Shown: one piece after another, positions 61,054 to 64,000 of the stretch
Layout: each line of letters starts with the position of its first letter
How positions within the stretch are numbered: position 1 is the stretch's first letter
Assembly: GCA_008638415.1 (NCBI GenBank)
Contig: VWVT01000008.1
Coordinates: 186,001 to 250,000, forward strand
DNA from: Nocardiopsis sinuspersici
Lineage (GTDB): Bacteria > Actinomycetota > Actinomycetes > Streptosporangiales > Streptosporangiaceae
DNA: 64,000 bases
Direction: 5' to 3'
Made by a program: the position numbers and the translations under genes
Notes under the pieces: generated by a model
Databases searched by the model: none
What the model was told of the DNA's origin: nothing
The model's input: only the letters and a program-made list of their open reading frames with translations

Positions 61054-61095
61054 TTCGAGTACAGTACTGAACTATGAGTCAAATAAGTGCTCGAA
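61054..61095. promoter_or_regulatory. TetR operator candidate
   Basis: TTCGAGTAC (61054-61062) and GTGCTCGAA (61087-61095) are inverted copies with one mismatch. CAGTACTG at 61062-61069 is a further palindrome. The site lies 20 bp before the oxidoreductase start and overlaps the probable promoter. Confidence 0.5.
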
Positions 61096-61114
61096 CCACA
61101 AGGAGAGCCGCCCC

Positions 61115-61624
61115 ATGACCGCCACTTCGGTGCCGAGCGTCCAGCGATCGATCGTCCAGACCCGGTACGGCGCCGCGCGTGACGTGCTCGCACTGTCCGA
61201 GGACATGCCCGTGTGCGCTCCAGGCGAGCAGGAAGTACAGGTACGTGTGCGGGCATCACCGATCAACCCCATCGACTGGCAGATGATCGAGGGAAACCGG
61301 CGCCTGGTCACTCGTCCACGATTCCCCTTCACACCGCTGTTCGATCTCGCGGGAGTCGTCACCGCGGTTGGCGACAGCGTCACCCCCGCCTCCGCGATTG
61401 GGCTGCTCGCGACGATCACCGCCCGCCGGATCCGGGGCTCGGGCGCACGAGGCGTGAAATACGTACCGGTCTTCCTCGGAGCCTCCGGCCCCCTGTTCGT
61501 CGAAGGTGACGACGCCAGGGTCCACATCGCCCGCACCTTTCCGCTGACAGTCGAGGAAGTGAACGCGGCGATCGACGAGAGCCGTCCGGGGCGCACCGTC
61601 GGGAAGCCGGTGCTCACGCGATGA
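61115..61624 (+). pseudogene. zinc-type/quinone oxidoreductase with internal deletion
   Basis: This 169-residue frame has an intact GroES-like N-terminus of the medium-chain dehydrogenase family (EVQVRVRASPINPIDWQMIEG; FDLAGVVTAVGDSV, residues 1-88). It then jumps to the family's C-terminal end (GVKYVPVFLGASG; LTVEEVNAAID). The nucleotide-binding Rossmann half, normally about 150 residues, is missing while the frame is kept. Family members are usually 310-330 residues, so NADPH binding should be lost. The stop overlaps the OYE gene by ATGA. Confidence 0.7.
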
Positions 61625-62877
61625 CGGGCACGCCACGATCCCACGAGTCGGCCGCGGTTCCCGCGCTCGCCTCCCCGCTCCGTCTACCCCGAGGAATTAC
61701 TGTCGCGAACCGCCTGGTCAAGGCAGCGATGGAGGAGCAGCTCGCAGACACCGGAGGTCATCCGGGCGGGCGGTTCGTCACGCTCTACCGCACCTGGGAC
61801 CGCGGCGGCGCGGGCATGATCCTGACCGGCCACGTTATGGTTGATCGCTTCGCCGTCGCACAGCCGGGCGACGTTATCTTGGACGGTTCCAGCGACCTCA
61901 CACCCTTCCGGGCATGGGCACAGGCGGCACTGAACAGTTCGCTGTGGATGCAGATCAACCACCCGGGTCGCGTGGTCCAGCGCGACACCGGCTCGAGAGC
62001 GCTCGCTCCCTCGGCGGTCCCCGTGAGGGTCGGCTCGCTGTCCAAACTCTTCGCCACGCCGGTACCGATGACCGAGGACGACATCCACGAGACCATCGAA
62101 CGGTTCGCCACCACGGCGGCGCTGGCGGAAGAGTCCGGTTTCGCGGGTGTCGAGATCCATGCGGCGCACGGTTACCTGCTCGCCCAGTTCCTCTCCCCGC
62201 TCGTGAACAGGCGTGACGACCAGTGGGGCGGGTCGCTGCGCGATCGCGCCCGGCTGCTCCTCGAGGTCGTGGCCGCCGTCCGTGCGCGCGTGTCAGCGGG
62301 CTTCGGTATCGCCGTCAAACTCAACTCCGCGGACTTCCAGCGCGGAGGCTTCGACCTCCACGACGCACGCCAGGTGATCGACTGGCTCAGCGACGGCGTC
62401 GACTTCGTCGAACTCTCAGGAGGAAGCGTCGAATCACTCGCCACCGCGGGGCACCCCGCGGACGGACGCACCCTCGAACGCGAGGCCTACTTCCTGAAAC
62501 TCGCCGGAGAACTCGTAGAACACGCTTCGGTGCCCCTCATGCTCACCGGTGGTATCCGGCGAGCGCGGGTCGCGCAGGACGTGCTCACACGAGGGTTCTC
62601 GCTCGTGGGTGTGGCCACCGCACTGGCCCAACAGCCCGACGCCCCTCAGCGGTGGCTCGCGGGCCAGGACGCCGAAGTCGAGCCGCCGTGCACGCTGGTC
62701 CGCTCCAAGTCCCTTCGCGCCGCGGCCGTGCAGGCGAGCGTCACCGCACGTATGCACGAACTGAGCCGCGACAGACCGAACCGGTCCGTTCCGCCGCTCG
62801 CTGCCCTCGTCCTGGACCAGTGCAAGCGCTCACGTGCGATCCGTCGTCACCGACGAGCGGGGCCGCCTTCACCTTGA
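61621..62877 (+). CDS. NADH:flavin oxidoreductase, Old Yellow Enzyme family
   Basis: In this 418-residue TIM-barrel FMN enzyme, the N-terminal NRLVKAAMEE contributes to FMN binding. QINHPGR lies near residue 120, GVEIHAAHGYLLAQFLSP near 177 and LTGGIR near 305. It reduces activated C=C bonds of enones or related electrophiles. It overlaps the truncated oxidoreductase by ATGA and lies in the TetR-controlled unit. The first 20 residues are a variable extension. Confidence 0.9.
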   Translation: MTGTPRSHESAAVPALASPLRLPRGITVANRLVKAAMEEQLADTGGHPGGRFVTLYRTWDRGGAGMILTGHVMVDRFAVAQPGDVILDGSSDLTPFRAWAQAALNSSLWMQINHPGRVVQRDTGSRALAPSAVPVRVGSLSKLFATPVPMTEDDIHETIERFATTAALAEESGFAGVEIHAAHGYLLAQFLSPLVNRRDDQWGGSLRDRARLLLEVVAAVRARVSAGFGIAVKLNSADFQRGGFDLHDARQVIDWLSDGVDFVELSGGSVESLATAGHPADGRTLEREAYFLKLAGELVEHASVPLMLTGGIRRARVAQDVLTRGFSLVGVATALAQQPDAPQRWLAGQDAEVEPPCTLVRSKSLRAAAVQASVTARMHELSRDRPNRSVPPLAALVLDQCKRSRAIRRHRRAGPPSP

Positions 62878-62970
62878 AGCGGCCTGGTGTTCCCGGAGAG
62901 ACGGGGTGGGGTGGGCCGTGAGCGTCGGCTGGCTGTGACCGGCTACCGCGCTGAGCCGTGGAAAACAGAA

Positions 62971-63000
62971 GTGCGGGCCGAGATCCGACTCGACCCGCAC
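62971..63000 (+). terminator. hairpin downstream of OYE gene
   Basis: GTGCGGG and CCCGCAC, with an inner CGAG/CTCG, pair across 30 bases about 95 bp after the OYE stop. Confidence 0.55.
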
Positions 63001-63097
63001 CAGAAGGTCGACGCTTCCCGTGGGGAAAGGGTTCGTGTCCGAGGGGGACTTCGACCATTCCCCCATCAGGACTGGGCTCCCTGGTCCTGAGCACTGA

Positions 63098-63113
63098 CCT
63101 GTCCCTGGACAGG
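63098..63113 (+). other. short perfect hairpin before DUF2637 remnant
   Basis: CCTGTCC and GGACAGG pair around CT, 12 bases before the ATG of the SpdB-like remnant. Function unknown. Confidence 0.35.
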
Positions 63114-63125
63114 CGATGATCTGCA

Positions 63126-63295
63126 ATGGATTCTTCCCGCTGGTCCTGCTGGACCACTATCGTCGCCGTGCTGATGCTGGCCGTGATCGCGGCCGTGGTG
63201 AGCTACAGCCATATGTATGAACTCGCCCTGCGGCAGAGCGAGCCGGAGTGGCGTGCGGCGCTGTTCCCGCTGTCGGTGGACGGCATGATCGTCGC
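63126..63295 (+). pseudogene. truncated DUF2637 (SpdB-like) transfer gene
   Basis: The first 56 codons encode a transmembrane helix and the DUF2637 pattern (AVIAAVVSYSHMYELA, then FPLSVDGMIVASR). DUF2637 proteins of pSAM2-like integrative elements act in intramycelial plasmid spread. Homology stops abruptly at about 63295, where the tail of an oppositely oriented gene begins. The rest of the protein is lost. Confidence 0.7.
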
Positions 63296-63501
63296 CTCAC
63301 GATCACCTGGAAGTCCCCGTTGAGGGCTTCGATGGTTCGCTGGATCGTCTTGTAGAGGTTGAGCAGAGCGGTTCTGTCGGGCCCGCCAGAGCGACGTTGT
63401 CGGGGCTATCTTCGGGAAAGCAGACCTGGGATGGCTGGTCAAGGATGAGGAAGCGTGGCACGGGACAACTTGTCTGGCGCCGGGAGCTATGGAGGCTCTG
63501 G
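63296..63501 (-). pseudogene. C-terminal remnant of a DUF3732 gene, frameshifted
   Basis: On the minus strand one frame reads PVPRFLILDQPSQVCFPED, the DUF3732 Walker-B-like core. A second frame then reads NLYKTIQRTIEALNGDFQVIV, the normal continuation. The two lie in different frames, so at least one frameshift occurred. The remainder and the upstream part are absent. DUF3732 ATPase-like proteins are common on mobile or defence islands. Confidence 0.7.
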
Positions 63502-63537
63502 TGTGTGCCGCGTTTCGTGATGACTAACCTGGGCCGT

Positions 63538-64000
63538 GTGGAGCTCACGGGCTGTGGCCATGCGGACGTGCGGCTGCCTTCACCGCTGGAGGAAGTCGAC
63601 GATGAGCTCCTGCGCGAGCACGGGGTCCGTTTGCTGCTCAAACGCGACGACCTCATCAGCGCCGAGGTGCCGGGCAACAAGTGGCGCAAGCTCCACCCCA
63701 ACCTCCGTGCGGCACACGGGCAGGGCCACTCCACGCTGCTGAGCTTCGGCGGGGCCTACTCCAACCACATCCGAGCGGTGGCCGCGGCCGGCAGGGCGTG
63801 CGGGTTCTCGACCATCGGCATCATCCGAGGCGAAGAGCACCTTCCGCTCAACTGGTCGCTCACCTACGCCGCACAACAGGGCATGCGGCTGGAGTACCTG
63901 GACCGGACGACCTACCGGTCCAAGCACACACCCGCGGTCGTCGACGGGTTGCACGAGCGGTTCGGCGACTTCTACCTGTTGCCCGAAGGTGGAAGCAACG
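63538..64000 (+). CDS. PLP-dependent ACC deaminase/D-cysteine desulfhydrase-like protein, partial
   Basis: 154 codons are visible before the window ends. The PLP lysine lies in VPGNKWRKL near residue 46, followed by LSFGGAYSNHIRAVAAAG near 70, which binds the cofactor phosphate. This is the fold-type II pattern of 1-aminocyclopropane-1-carboxylate deaminase and D-cysteine desulfhydrase. TAACCT lies seven bases before the GTG at 63538, suggesting a leaderless message. The two activities cannot be separated by eye. Confidence 0.85.
   Translation, partial: MELTGCGHADVRLPSPLEEVDDELLREHGVRLLLKRDDLISAEVPGNKWRKLHPNLRAAHGQGHSTLLSFGGAYSNHIRAVAAAGRACGFSTIGIIRGEEHLPLNWSLTYAAQQGMRLEYLDRTTYRSKHTPAVVDGLHERFGDFYLLPEGGSN

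Overview
The window is GC-rich actinobacterial DNA. Third codon positions are almost all G or C, GTG/TTG starts are frequent, and several genes appear leaderless. The families present (SARP regulator, MmyB-type XRE regulator, trypsin-STAND-TPR protein, decayed pSAM2-like element) fit Nocardiopsis or a close relative. The genus is an inference. No rRNA, tRNA or CRISPR array was found.

Layout. 1-13.8 kb: a partial glycosyltransferase-like gene, a large SARP/NB-ARC regulator, a tautomerase-like protein fused to a YHS domain, an MFS drug exporter, a flavin split-barrel protein, and two regulator/short-chain dehydrogenase pairs with visible operators (XRE+SDR, TetR+SDR). A small basic protein, a HAD phosphatase and a spermidine-synthase-like protein follow. 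14-26.3 kb: SulP anion transporter with a MerR regulator, anhydro-MurNAc kinase with a sodium:solute symporter, a CDF metal exporter, an ArsR/MFS divergent pair, a dienelactone hydrolase and an Aquifex-type aconitase. 26.5-34 kb: two paralogous proteins of an unnamed family, small membrane proteins, a PfkB kinase, a stand-alone Cas6e-like protein, a methyltransferase and 6-phosphogluconate dehydrogenase.

34.8-45.5 kb: a secreted metallophosphoesterase, then a catabolic regulon. A GntR regulator sits beside a DUF1932 dehydrogenase and an operon of a DUF6282 hydrolase, an ABC importer (ATPase, permease, lipoprotein), a PrpF-type isomerase, LigJ and LigK. The last three form the lower half of the 4-oxalomesaconate (protocatechuate 4,5-cleavage/gallate) route to pyruvate and oxaloacetate. 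No ring-cleavage gene is present. GntR-type palindromes lie in front of both arms. 49.2-53.8 kb: choline-sulfatase, its formylglycine-generating enzyme and a BCCT transporter form a choline-O-sulfate uptake and hydrolysis module.

53.8-63.5 kb looks like an accessory island. It holds a two-gene trypco2 + trypsin-STAND-TPR module of the kind predicted to act in biological conflict, a frameshifted tyrosine-integrase remnant, a TetR-controlled pair of an internally deleted oxidoreductase and an OYE-type flavin reductase, a truncated DUF2637 (SpdB-like) gene, and the tail of a DUF3732 gene. A PLP-dependent deaminase/desulfhydrase-like gene runs off the right edge.

Most operons end in strong GC hairpins. 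Two gene-free stretches (33.9-34.9 kb and 53.8-54.8 kb) share a diverged 64-bp sequence.
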